A DNA stretch of 64,000 bases from Haloplasma contractile (GTDB lineage Bacteria > Bacillota_I > Bacilli_A > Haloplasmatales > Haloplasmataceae): positions 1-64,000 of the forward strand of contig JAENYC010000013.1 of the NCBI GenBank assembly GCA_016841945.1, read 5' to 3'. The notes beneath the pieces are model-generated. The model did no database searches. It was not told where the DNA came from and worked only from the letters and a program-made list of their open reading frames with translations. Shown here piece after piece: positions 28,086 through 37,509 of the stretch; the stretch's first letter is position 1; each line of letters starts with the position of its first letter. Position numbers and translations under genes: made by a program.

Positions 28086-28801
28086 ATGCATGCTATAATT
28101 CGTTGTGGAAAAGGAGAATATCAACCGTTTTTGGTTATTTTTGTAAAATAACTGCTACAGATAATTATCAAAAGTATCTTGAAGGTATACATAATCAGTA
28201 TCATCTTGTGTTGGATAAAGATAAAAAAAAACTAATTAAACAGAATACTTTTAATAAATCTAGCAAGAATTTAGACCCCTCAATATTGATTGTTGAATCC
28301 AATAATGAGGACTGGAAATTAGATGAAAATGGTTATGGATGTGTTAAATTTCTAAGTGACGTTAATCAAGATATAATTGAAGATGAATTGCCAGACCACC
28401 TCCTAATGAAATGTATTACTATTGATTTTGAATACAAATATGAGCCGTTCCAGGAGATCAGAACACAGGTTGATATAGAAAACTTGATGAGCGTTTCGGG
28501 AGGTTTCCATGATGCCTTTATTAAAGAATATAAACAAATTGATGATGGATCACTATATTTGTTATTCGATGGAACGTGGGGATGTAAGATTGAAGTATGG
28601 TTTGATGGAGATGTTTCTTACAGCATAGCAAGTAGAATAGGTGATAATTGTGACCCTTATTGGTTTGGTTCGACAGTGTTAATTAATGATGGATATGTTT
28701 ACTTTATGGATGAAGAAGGTATGTCTGTTTTAGACATTGACGATGACTATTGTTGGTTTAAAGCCATGCGCATGAAGTATCATGTGATACCAAATGAATA
28801 A
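28086..28801 (+). pseudogene. Frameshifted member of an immunity-like family
   Basis: The ATG at 28086 opens MHAIIRCGKGEY. After that the protein goes on in another frame as TVFGYFCKITATDNYQKYL and runs intact to 28801. One missing base near 28120 (for example T in TATTCAACC) would restore a single protein of about 238 residues. The C-terminal half (SGGFHDAFIKE, LYLLFDGTWGCKIEVWF, DPYWFGSTV) looks like a family seen in Bacillota from memory, without known function. It may be a real decay or a sequencing error. Confidence 0.6.
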
Positions 28802-29135
28802 GGCAGTAATGCAAACTATGTTTAAGAAAAACATGTACATTATTGCTTTGCAAAGTAGCATATCCTGAACAATATAGTGAATAAAATTCTTTTAAAAGAT
28901 TTGGTAGTTTATGGGGGTTATTCTTTGCTTCATCTAATTTTCGTATCAATGCACGTGTCTTAAATTCTGTAACACTAAAATACTTGAAGAAGTTTTTACT
29001 TAAGTCATACTTATTACCTAATTCATTACTTTTGTTACTAAATAAATCTGCATAATCATCTTGACTAAAAGCATTTCCAAATTCATCATGCTCAAATATA
29101 AAAATCAAAACACAACGAAACCAATGAAAATTATA
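28758..29135 (-). pseudogene. Gene fragment ending at tmRNA-like repeat R4
   Basis: A minus-strand frame with protein-like content (EHDEFGNAFSQDDYADLF, FFKYFSVTEFKTRALIRKLDE) but without a normal start: only a TTG at 29108, with sense codons running upstream of it. It overlaps the 3' end of the converging gene. The 5' part is cut near 29135, where fragment R4 begins. I do not recognise the family. Confidence 0.45.
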
Positions 29136-29141
29136 TAAAAT

Positions 29142-29175
29142 AGACGTGGGTTTATAGTGGAGTGATGCTTCACCA
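29142..29175 (+). repeat. tmRNA-like fragment R4
   Basis: AGACGTGGGTTTATAGTGG begins like the tmRNA T-arm in R1 and then diverges, followed by CTTCACCATATTA, which resembles the flank of R2. It is a weak but positioned match at the cut end of a gene fragment. Confidence 0.3.
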
Positions 29176-29260
29176 TATTAGAAAATCATTTAGTCGATAC
29201 GATAGATATTACATAAAATTTAGATTATTTAAATTACTAAGAATTGGAGGAATGTTATTT

Positions 29261-31546
29261 ATGGAAAATGAATTAAAAAATTATTCAGAAAAGCAACTTT
29301 TAAAAGCAGAAACATTTTTTAAAGATTATATAAAAAAAATACATTCATTGTATGGTATTGTAGCATCACATTCAATTTCTGCTATTTTTAGAGATATTAT
29401 TGCTATAATTAACAATACATTTACTGGTAAGTTTAAAGTGGAAGACTTATCAAAAGCACAACTTAAGTTATTACGCAGAAGGTATCGCGAAGTCTATAGG
29501 AATATTGAATCACTTCTTAAAGGCAATAATGACCTGTATTATAATCTTGAACATAAACTGGAACTAACAGATGTATTTAAGGAATATCTTTTTATAGCTT
29601 ATGATATAATACGGGAAAAAATGGAATTGTATGGATATAATACAAATACATCTACAGGTAAACTAGAACTAAAACATACACTAAGGTACCCTCTACTAGA
29701 AGAAAATCACCCTTTAAAGAGATTTATTAATTCTGACTTAAATTTAGTTCATTTGAATAGACAAAGAAAAAGGAATGTTATTTTATATGATAACAATTCC
29801 CATCAAATTATTTATGATTTGTTAGATGAAGTACTACTCATTAACCCAAAAATTCCTTTTTCAGACTTTGAGCATGACAATAATAGAAAATTTACTGAAC
29901 GAATCTGTATTGACTTCTTATATAATTTTGAGAAGAAAAGGGATTACTTTTTGAAATTGCTAAATCAAGATAAAATACTATATAATAAAGAAATCAGTAT
30001 TGTTGAAGGAAAGGAAAAGCCTAGTGGCGATGATTTGCTTGTTTTAATTTCTTTATTAGGGAGGTTAGATCAACAAAACAAATGGGGTCCAATTTCAGTT
30101 TTTAAAAAAGATAAATTATACCCAAATTTAATCCAAAATCATTCAACTAATTTAGAATACATTAAAGAATTAATTTTAACTTTAGAGGGATATAGACAAT
30201 TACTTCATATCGATAATTCTCCGATTTTACAATTATCTAATGTTTATTTTGATGTAATGAAAACTGATATTCAAAATATTATGTATTATATAGAACCAAT
30301 AAAAGAAAATAAAATCTTTAATAAGTCAAATGTATCTACTAATAAGAGAATAGGAAATGTTGAAAGCCCTAACTATCTCGAATCATTCTTTAGAAAGTTT
30401 TCTCAACTTGACAGATTTGAAGATGTAGTTCCGTATTTGAATAATAATGAAGATTTAGTTGAGTGGATTGATTTTACAAAAAGATATATGATTATTCCAA
30501 CGCAACCTGATTTTATTACTTCTGGAAAAATTAGGGCAATTTTAAGTGAATACAGTGTTGAAGAAATAGTCATTTCAGTACACGATGTCTATGATTTTTC
30601 AAAAAAGAATACTTATAGTAAAAAAGTAGCGAAACACCTTATCAATTTGTCAAAAGATATATTATCCGAATTTTACCGTTTGTACTTTATATTTAATACA
30701 CATATTGAAAGAGAAAGACTTAGTTTTATTGATAATGAATTGAACTTACATCAAAGCAATTATAATGACAACTATCTATCGATCACTTCAGATATGCACT
30801 TTAATAATCTTCAAAATTATGAAAAATCAAACTTCTCGAGTAACTTCAATGTTGTAGCTGGTGATTTTACTGATAACTTATACCATCGTGGTAATGCACA
30901 ATTAGAAGGTTGTATTGATATACATGGTATTGGTGTTTTAGGGAATCATGACATCTATTTATCAAATGATACAACATTTGATTTAACTAGAGAAATTAAG
31001 TCGAACTATAAAAAATCAATTTATAAGTTAAAGAAATCTTTCCCTAATATAAAAATATTGAATGATGAAATTTTATATAAAGACGGGTATGCAATAATTG
31101 GTATAACACTTGTATATGATATTGATAAAGGGGTTAGAACCTTCTTTGCTAATGAAGAATGGGGAAATAAGTTTGCTAATGATGATTACATAAAAAGGGC
31201 GGAAGATTTACTTGATAAAGTTCCAAGTGATATACCAATTGTTTTTATATCCCATTCACCGTTTAAAGAATATGCTGTATGTTCCAATAAGACAATAGGT
31301 GTACCTTCTGATAAAATCTTTAAAAATTATCCTAATGTTAAAGTTTACATACATGGTCATGGACATTCTTTGCCTAATAAAAAGATTATTGATGGAGTTT
31401 TATGTATTACTAATCCAATTATATTAGGTAGTAGTATATCAGAGGTATCATTTAGTCTAGATGAAATCTATAATATTTTAGGTCTAGATTCTAAAAAGAT
31501 TAAGATGTTAAATAATAATGATATTGTATCTCCTCAGTCAGAATGA
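29261..31546 (+). CDS. Large calcineurin-like metallophosphoesterase
   Basis: A 761-residue protein. The first 500 residues are helix-rich, with no family I recognise. Residues about 505-745 form a complete calcineurin-like phosphoesterase: SDMHFNN, VAGDFTDN, LGNHDIYL, FISHSPF and IHGHGHS supply all metal ligands. The start is the ATG at 29261, 10 bases after GGAGG; the longer frame from 29162 reads through a repeat. There is no signal peptide. The island setting and the large extra domain would fit a defence or nucleotide-signal enzyme, but this is inference. Confidence 0.75.
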   Translation: MENELKNYSEKQLLKAETFFKDYIKKIHSLYGIVASHSISAIFRDIIAIINNTFTGKFKVEDLSKAQLKLLRRRYREVYRNIESLLKGNNDLYYNLEHKLELTDVFKEYLFIAYDIIREKMELYGYNTNTSTGKLELKHTLRYPLLEENHPLKRFINSDLNLVHLNRQRKRNVILYDNNSHQIIYDLLDEVLLINPKIPFSDFEHDNNRKFTERICIDFLYNFEKKRDYFLKLLNQDKILYNKEISIVEGKEKPSGDDLLVLISLLGRLDQQNKWGPISVFKKDKLYPNLIQNHSTNLEYIKELILTLEGYRQLLHIDNSPILQLSNVYFDVMKTDIQNIMYYIEPIKENKIFNKSNVSTNKRIGNVESPNYLESFFRKFSQLDRFEDVVPYLNNNEDLVEWIDFTKRYMIIPTQPDFITSGKIRAILSEYSVEEIVISVHDVYDFSKKNTYSKKVAKHLINLSKDILSEFYRLYFIFNTHIERERLSFIDNELNLHQSNYNDNYLSITSDMHFNNLQNYEKSNFSSNFNVVAGDFTDNLYHRGNAQLEGCIDIHGIGVLGNHDIYLSNDTTFDLTREIKSNYKKSIYKLKKSFPNIKILNDEILYKDGYAIIGITLVYDIDKGVRTFFANEEWGNKFANDDYIKRAEDLLDKVPSDIPIVFISHSPFKEYAVCSNKTIGVPSDKIFKNYPNVKVYIHGHGHSLPNKKIIDGVLCITNPIILGSSISEVSFSLDEIYNILGLDSKKIKMLNNNDIVSPQSE

Positions 31547-31623
31547 TCGTTAGATAGTTATTTGGGATTAAATTTTCATTTTCTATAGTAAATAATTTAG
31601 ATATCTACAATATGCACCGAAAC

Positions 31624-31647
31624 AAAGCCCTTTTGGGCTTTTTATTT
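31624..31647 (+). terminator. Terminator after the metallophosphoesterase gene
   Basis: AAAGCCC and GGGCTTT (31624-31630, 31635-31641) pair around TTTT and run into a T-rich tract. It lies 78 bases after the stop. Confidence 0.8.
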
Positions 31648-31807
31648 TACAATATCAAATTGAACTATTTGAGTTCGAATCCTTACTGTCTTGGTGGTAT
31701 ATATTTATTGAAGTATGGTATAATGATACAAATACTATAAAGAATATTAAATTCAATCGATTATATACATCCTAAATATGTAGGCACTAGAAAAGGATTG
31801 ATATCAA

Positions 31808-34450
31808 ATGAAAAAAGTAGTTATAGGAATATTGGCTCATGTGGATGCTGGTAAGACCACTTTATCAGAGGCACTACTCTATATGAGCGGTAAGATTAGA
31901 AAACTTGGTCGTGTAGATAAAATGGATGCTTACTTAGATACCTATGAGTTAGAAAAAGAAAGAGGCATAACCATATTCTCAAAACAGGCTATATTTAATA
32001 TAGAAGATTTACAGATAACTTTACTGGATACACCAGGGCATGTGGATTTTTCCACTGAAATGGAAAGAACATTACAACTTCTTGATTATGCAATCTTAGT
32101 TATTAGTGGTGCAGATGGCATTCAGGGACACACGAAGACTTTATGGATGCTCTTAAAATTATATAAAATTCCTGTTTTTATTTTTATAAACAAAATGGAT
32201 CAATATGGAACAGATAAAAAAAGCTTAATCAAAGAACTGAAAAATCAACTAAGTGATGGATGTATTGAGTTTAGACAGACTAAAACAGAAAACTTTTATG
32301 ACCAACTTGCTATGTGTGATGAAAGGATAATGGAAACCTTCATAGATACAGGACATATCGAAACACGTGATATACAAAAATTAGTTGAAAAAAGAAAAGT
32401 TTTTCCTTGCTTTTTTGGTTCAGCTTTAAAACTAGATGGTGTTGAAAACATGATACGAGGGTTGACTGACTATATCATTCCACCAGTTTATTTTGATGAT
32501 TTCGGAGCTAAAGTGTTTAAAATAACGAGGGATGAAAAAGGAAATCGCTTAACTCATATGAAAATAACTGGTGGAAAATTAAAAGTAAAAGATGTTTTGA
32601 AATCTAATGATTGGGAAGAAAAAGTCAATCAAATTAGAATCTATTCAGGAGAAAAATTTCATACTGTCAATGAGATAGATTCTGGCTCTATTTGTACTGT
32701 TACTGGACTTAGTAAAGCGATGCCAGGAGACGGTTTTGGAATTGAGAAATCACATTATGAACCAATGCTTGAACCAGTACTTTTTTATCGGATGATACTT
32801 CCCGATGGATATGATCATAGAGTAATGCTACCGAAACTACGTGAAATCGAAGAAGAAGAACCAGAACTTCATATTGTATGGGATGAAAAACTACAAGAGA
32901 TACAAGTAAGAATCATGGGTGAAATTCAACTTGAAATTCTTCAAAGTATCATTCAAAGGCGATTTGGCGTTTTAGTAGAGTTTGATGATGGTGGTATAAT
33001 CTATAAAGAAACAATTGCCAACACTGTTGAAGGAGTAGGGCATTTTGAACCACTAAGACATTATGCAGAGGTTCACCTTTTGTTAGAACCAGGTGAACCA
33101 GGAAGTGGATTAGTCTATGATAATAGATGCAGTGAGGATACACTGAGTGGAAACTTCCAACGACTAGTTCTACAACATCTAAAAGAAAAAGCACATAAGG
33201 GTGTTTTAACAGGTTCAGAAATTACTGATATGCGTATTACACTCGTCTCTGGAAAGGCACACAATAAGCATACAGAAGGTGGCGACTTCAGAGAGGCGAC
33301 TTGGCGCGCAGTAAGACAAGGCTTAATGGAAGCTCAATCAGTTTTACTAGAACCCTACTATTCATTCAGCTTAGAAATACCTGAGAATATGGTAGGAAAG
33401 GCTATGACTGATATTAGTCAAATGAGTGGCACTTGTGAAATCACAGAAACAGATGGTGATATGGTAGTTGTTGAGGGGAGTGCCCCTGTAAGAAACATGA
33501 GAAATTATCATAAAGAAGTAATGGCTTATACCAAGGGTTATGGCAAATTACTTTACAACTTGAAAGGATATGAACCTTGTCTTAATAGTGATAAGATAAT
33601 AGAGGAAATTGGATATGACCCAACAAGAGACAAAGATAATACCTCTAGTTCAGTTTTTTGTTCACAAGGTTCAGGTTATATTGTTGAATGGAACGAAGTA
33701 AAAAAATATATGCATTTAGATAGTCATCTTAAGGAAAAGAGTAACAAAGATAAAGAATCAATTCCTCATCAATCCAACCATTCACAAGATGGATTTATTA
33801 GTGATGAAGAAGTTAAACACATTTTCCAAAAAACCTTCTATACGAATGCAAATAAGGCAAAGGGTACTGTGTGGAATAAACAAAAAACAGTAAGTAATTA
33901 TTCAAAAAACAATAATATCAATAAAGAAAAAACAGTCAAAAAAGAGTATCTACTTGTCGATGGTTATAATATTATTTATGCTTGGCCTGAGTTAAAAGAA
34001 TTAGTAGAACATAATATGGAAGCGGCTAGAATGCAATTAATAGATATTTTAAGTAATTATCAAGGGATGAGAAAATGTAAAATTATTGTTGTGTTTGATG
34101 CTTACCGTGTTCAGGGTCATCCAGAAGAGGTTATCACATACAATAACATTTATATAGTTTATACCAAAGAGGCCCAGACAGCTGATCAATATATCGAAAA
34201 ATTTGCGGTTGAACATAATGAAAAATACAACATTTCAGTGGCAACATCAGATGCCTTACAACAACTAATCGTTCGTGGGCAAGGATGTCTTTTATTATCA
34301 GCTAGAGAACTAAAACTAGAAATCGAAAGAGTCAATGAAAATGTTAGGCATCAATTACAGAAAAATAATCAAAAACTAAACAAAACATTATCTACTACCT
34401 CAAAAGAAAAATTACACGGCCTTATTAATAAGGATAATAAAGAAGATTAA
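31808..34450 (+). CDS. Tet(M)/EF-G-like GTPase fused to a YacP/Rae1-type NYN nuclease
   Basis: An 880-residue protein. Residues 1-640 are a ribosomal-protection/EF-G-like GTPase of Tet(M) length: G1 AHVDAGKTT, G2 ERGITI, G3 LDTPGHVDF, G4 INKMDQ, then domains II-V with ITGGKLKVKDV and SGTCEITETDG. After a linker (about 640-710) follows an NYN domain (about 713-870): LLVDGYNIIYAWPEL, IIVVFDAYRVQGH, TADQYIEKFA, VATSDALQQLIVRGQG, and SARELKLEIE. These match B. subtilis YacP/Rae1, the A-site mRNA endonuclease. The start follows AAAAGGA. The gene is intact among broken neighbours. It may confer drug tolerance, stalled-ribosome rescue, or both. Confidence 0.9.
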   Translation: MKKVVIGILAHVDAGKTTLSEALLYMSGKIRKLGRVDKMDAYLDTYELEKERGITIFSKQAIFNIEDLQITLLDTPGHVDFSTEMERTLQLLDYAILVISGADGIQGHTKTLWMLLKLYKIPVFIFINKMDQYGTDKKSLIKELKNQLSDGCIEFRQTKTENFYDQLAMCDERIMETFIDTGHIETRDIQKLVEKRKVFPCFFGSALKLDGVENMIRGLTDYIIPPVYFDDFGAKVFKITRDEKGNRLTHMKITGGKLKVKDVLKSNDWEEKVNQIRIYSGEKFHTVNEIDSGSICTVTGLSKAMPGDGFGIEKSHYEPMLEPVLFYRMILPDGYDHRVMLPKLREIEEEEPELHIVWDEKLQEIQVRIMGEIQLEILQSIIQRRFGVLVEFDDGGIIYKETIANTVEGVGHFEPLRHYAEVHLLLEPGEPGSGLVYDNRCSEDTLSGNFQRLVLQHLKEKAHKGVLTGSEITDMRITLVSGKAHNKHTEGGDFREATWRAVRQGLMEAQSVLLEPYYSFSLEIPENMVGKAMTDISQMSGTCEITETDGDMVVVEGSAPVRNMRNYHKEVMAYTKGYGKLLYNLKGYEPCLNSDKIIEEIGYDPTRDKDNTSSSVFCSQGSGYIVEWNEVKKYMHLDSHLKEKSNKDKESIPHQSNHSQDGFISDEEVKHIFQKTFYTNANKAKGTVWNKQKTVSNYSKNNNINKEKTVKKEYLLVDGYNIIYAWPELKELVEHNMEAARMQLIDILSNYQGMRKCKIIVVFDAYRVQGHPEEVITYNNIYIVYTKEAQTADQYIEKFAVEHNEKYNISVATSDALQQLIVRGQGCLLLSARELKLEIERVNENVRHQLQKNNQKLNKTLSTTSKEKLHGLINKDNKED

Positions 34451-34477
34451 ATGTAGATGTGGATAAATAATGACCTC

Positions 34478-34575
34478 CACCACAATCTAATTCTACGATA
34501 ACACCAATATAAAATATAAGTATAGAAATGTTAACTCTTCTAGTTTATAATGAAACTAGAAGAGTTTTTATATAA
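34478..34575 (+). promoter_or_regulatory. Hairpin-promoter element, copy B
   Basis: TAGAAA (34523-34528), 17 bases, TATAAT (34546-34551). Arms 34533-34545 and 34554-34566 pair perfectly over 13 bases, with the -10 box in the loop and a T run behind. It lies between the GTPase-NYN gene and the ABC exporter pseudogene, so it can end the first and start the second. CTCCACCA upstream (34473-34480) recalls R2. Confidence 0.7.
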
Positions 34576-34606
34576 ATAATATAATCCAACTTTTTAGGGA
34601 GTAAAT

Positions 34607-36225
34607 ATGTCTATCAAGCATCAATTATTATCTGAGAAAGGATTATGGTTAGTATTAATGCTGTTTAGTATATTAGAAATTCTTATGTTTATGACTACGC
34701 CATTTATATATCAATACTTCATAGATAATGTAATTGAAAACAAGGCTATAGAATTTTTATTTTTAATTGTATTATTATATTTTCTTTCGTATGTAATTTT
34801 AGTTCTTTTCGGATTTCTCAAGGAAATAGTAACAACAAAACTATCTCAAAACGTTATTCAAAAAACAAGGAATAATTATTATATTCAACTAAAAAAATCA
34901 AAACCAACATATATTGGTCAGGTTAAATTAGGCTCTGAAATCACTGTACTAATAAATGAAATTAGTGATGTAATTACTCAATCTGTCATTGGCTATAAAA
35001 ATGTAATTGTAAATTCTTTGAGAATAATTATTGCTTGTGTGATATTATTTTTCCTAAATTATAAACTATTACTTTTGTTACTTTTTTTATTACCCATATA
35101 TATTCTTTTAACTTACACCTTTAAGGGTAAAATCGATAAAAATGCAAAAGAATATAATAAAATAAGAGAAGCATATACCAATACAATCCATGATGGCATA
35201 GAAGGCTATGAAGATATATTAATCTTTAATAAACATGAATGGGATATAAACAATGTTATAAACGGAAGTAAAAGATTTATTAAGAACAGAGTTCAAAACA
35301 CAATATTACTAAGAGCAGCATCCGATATTTCGTATCTTTTCTACTGGGGTGTTATTTGTATAATTTACTACATAAGTGCGGTAAACATAATAGAAAGCAA
35401 GTTCACTTTAGGGTTAATGTTAGTTTATGTAGCGTATTTAGATAATATATACTCTCCAAGTAGAATCATATTATCATCTATTGCTATACTGAAAAATGCT
35501 AAATCGCTTGCATCAAATGTTAATAATAAAATGACAACAATGAAAGAACAAGAAGATAATTTCCCTAATACTATATTTTACAACATAAATAGTATAGATG
35601 AGATCTGTTTTAAAGGTATAAGATTTCAATATATAAAAGATGGGTTCCATTTAAGGTCGATCACATTAAGTTAAAGTCTGGTGAACAAATAGGCTTTTTA
35701 GGGGAAAGTGGATGTGGTAAAACGACAATCTTAAAAGTTTTATCGGGTCTATACATGCCTAATAAAGGAACTATACATTTAAATGATAAGCCAATTTTAG
35801 GATATGAACTACGTAAATACACTATTTTATGTAGTCAAAATCCACATCTTTTTTCAATGGAACTAACTGATAATATTAACTTTTCTAATATAATTACTAA
35901 GGATCACAACTATATAAATTATGTATATAAGGCACTAGGTATTAATGATTTCATTAATAAGAGTGCAATAGAACTATCAGGTGGACAATACCACCGAATT
36001 GCCCTTGCTAGAGCATTAATTAGTGAAGCAAAATTATACATATTCGATGAACCAACAGCAAGCATTGACAAGGAGAGAAGAAAATAATTTTATAAAATAC
36101 TTGAACGATTAAAAAATCAGAATAAAATAATTATTGTGATAACTCACAATGTAAATGAAATATCAAAATTTGATAAAGTTTACAAAGTATATCAAGGAGT
36201 TCTCGATAAGATATTACTCTATTAA
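34607..36225 (+). pseudogene. ABC exporter half-transporter, broken by frameshift and nonsense
   Basis: The first 355 codons encode the six-helix membrane domain of a type I exporter, up to FKGIRFQYIKDGFHLRSITL. Then a single base is missing near 35665 (an A in TTAAAG would restore KLKSGEQIGFLGESGCGKTT, the Walker A). The second piece runs to LSGGQYHRIALARAL and FDEPTASIDKERRK, meets a TAA at 36085, and continues in frame with FYKILERLKNQNKIIIVITHN to a stop at 36223. All exporter motifs remain but in three pieces. The likely original was about 538 residues. Confidence 0.88.
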
Positions 36226-36289
36226 TGTGAAAATCTAGAAGTATTAAATATATTAAAAAGAAAGTAGATTAATTAATAGAACTAGTTAA

Positions 36290-36588
36290 AGATTGCTTCC
36301 CTAGTTGAAGACGATGGCATTTATGTATCCTAGCTTCAGGATGATATTCGATTAATAATGAACTATCAAAACATTATAGATAATCGAAAACTGGTCTTAG
36401 TAAAGTTTAAACCTCTGGTTTATTGTTTCTTTTTCTAGTTCTAGTAGTACTTTCTCTTATATTTTAAATCCATTTACAAGTATGATTAAACTTGATGATA
36501 TCACTAAACTAAACTCTTGAATACAATCACTGCAAGTAGTATCTGTACTTTTATCTTTAGAAACATCGATTCCTAATACTGGTTTCAT
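36290..36588 (-). mobile_element. IS110-family transposase remnant
   Basis: On the minus strand an ATG at 36588 opens MKPVLGIDVSKDKS, the DEDD-catalytic start of IS110 transposases. Broken stretches (EKVLLELEKETINQ; ILKLGYINAIVFN) match later parts of the family's N-terminal half in shifting frames. The C-terminal half and the ends are gone, so the element is dead. Confidence 0.6.
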
Positions 36589-36690
36589 AAACTATTATAG
36601 AGCTCTATAACAACTATTCTAACACCTAGGGTAACCAATCATAATATATTATCCACGTCCAATTTGTCTAAATAAAATTAAATATAATTA

Positions 36691-36735
36691 TAGAAATTAC
36701 AAAGTCTTTGTTTTATAATAGAATTAAGTACTTTT
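36691..36735 (+). promoter_or_regulatory. Hairpin-promoter element, copy D (decayed)
   Basis: TAGAAA (36691-36696), 17 bases, TATAAT (36714-36719). The flanking arms pair with mismatches. It is 790 bases before the next intact gene. Confidence 0.4.
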
Positions 36736-37509
36736 ACTACAAGTATTAATAGAATTGAAAAGACGATGTTGTAAATATTTTCTCTAAAGTAAACAGCAAC
36801 AAAATATCTTTAATAGGTATTTTGCTTTTTATTTGTATATAAACTTAATAACTTTGTCATAAAACTGTGAAACATGTTTTCATTTAAAAATTTTTAACAA
36901 GCAGAGAAAATATAGTGTATTTTGGCCAACTTGTTGAAAAAAACATCATGAAAATAAGAAGATATTAGTTGCTTCATTTGAAAATATAGAAATTTATCAT
37001 GGGATAGAAGTAGTATATTTTGATGATATATAATACAACTTTGGCATAAGCCATAGACAAATACAAGAAAAAATATCAAGGTATTGGATAGATATAAAAG
37101 CACTCTCAAATAGTTTAGTAACTGAAAAGTTAATTATTAATAGTACCATTACAAAATCTTAAAGGTAACGATTATTTATCATTATTAGTATCTAATAACC
37201 AAATATATTGTTGTACATAGTATATTAGAAGCACTAAAACGAGCAAACGATAACCTAGAGAATCATAAAAAAGTGGATATGGTAACATGTAGAAACGGGC
37301 CATCTATACCATATTGTATTTTACTTATTTCTTGATTCATCTAGAATATCATTTAAATAACAACAGTTGAAGCTTATGTTTCTTGTTTTAAATATTAATT
37401 ATTAAAGCTTATGATAGTAATTTCATTTTAAACTATGAATATAAACTTGATTTTATTTATTAGTTGATTTTAAAAACTACTAAAACTATATTCTAATGGA
37501 GAGATGTAA
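36736..37509. other. Gene-poor stretch before the methyltransferase gene
   Basis: There is a hairpin with CAAAATA and TATTTTG arms around 36795-36828, scattered stop-broken frames, and a sequence at 37291-37312 (GGGCCATCTATACCATATTG) that recalls tmRNA-like fragment R2. I see no gene that can be named. It looks like decayed mobile or island DNA. Confidence 0.4.

Noticed and set aside
31650-31690. A tRNA T-arm-like string (GAGTTCGAATCC) before the GTPase-NYN gene
   Set aside because: The flanking bases do not form a T-stem and no other tRNA parts are present. At most it is a remnant.
32949-33194. Minus-strand ORF inside the GTPase-NYN gene
   Set aside because: It is an antisense shadow with no independent support.
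36894-37109. A 71-codon minus-strand ORF
   Set aside because: It has no ribosome-binding site and low-complexity composition, and it lies in decayed DNA. The plus strand there looks more like a broken gene.
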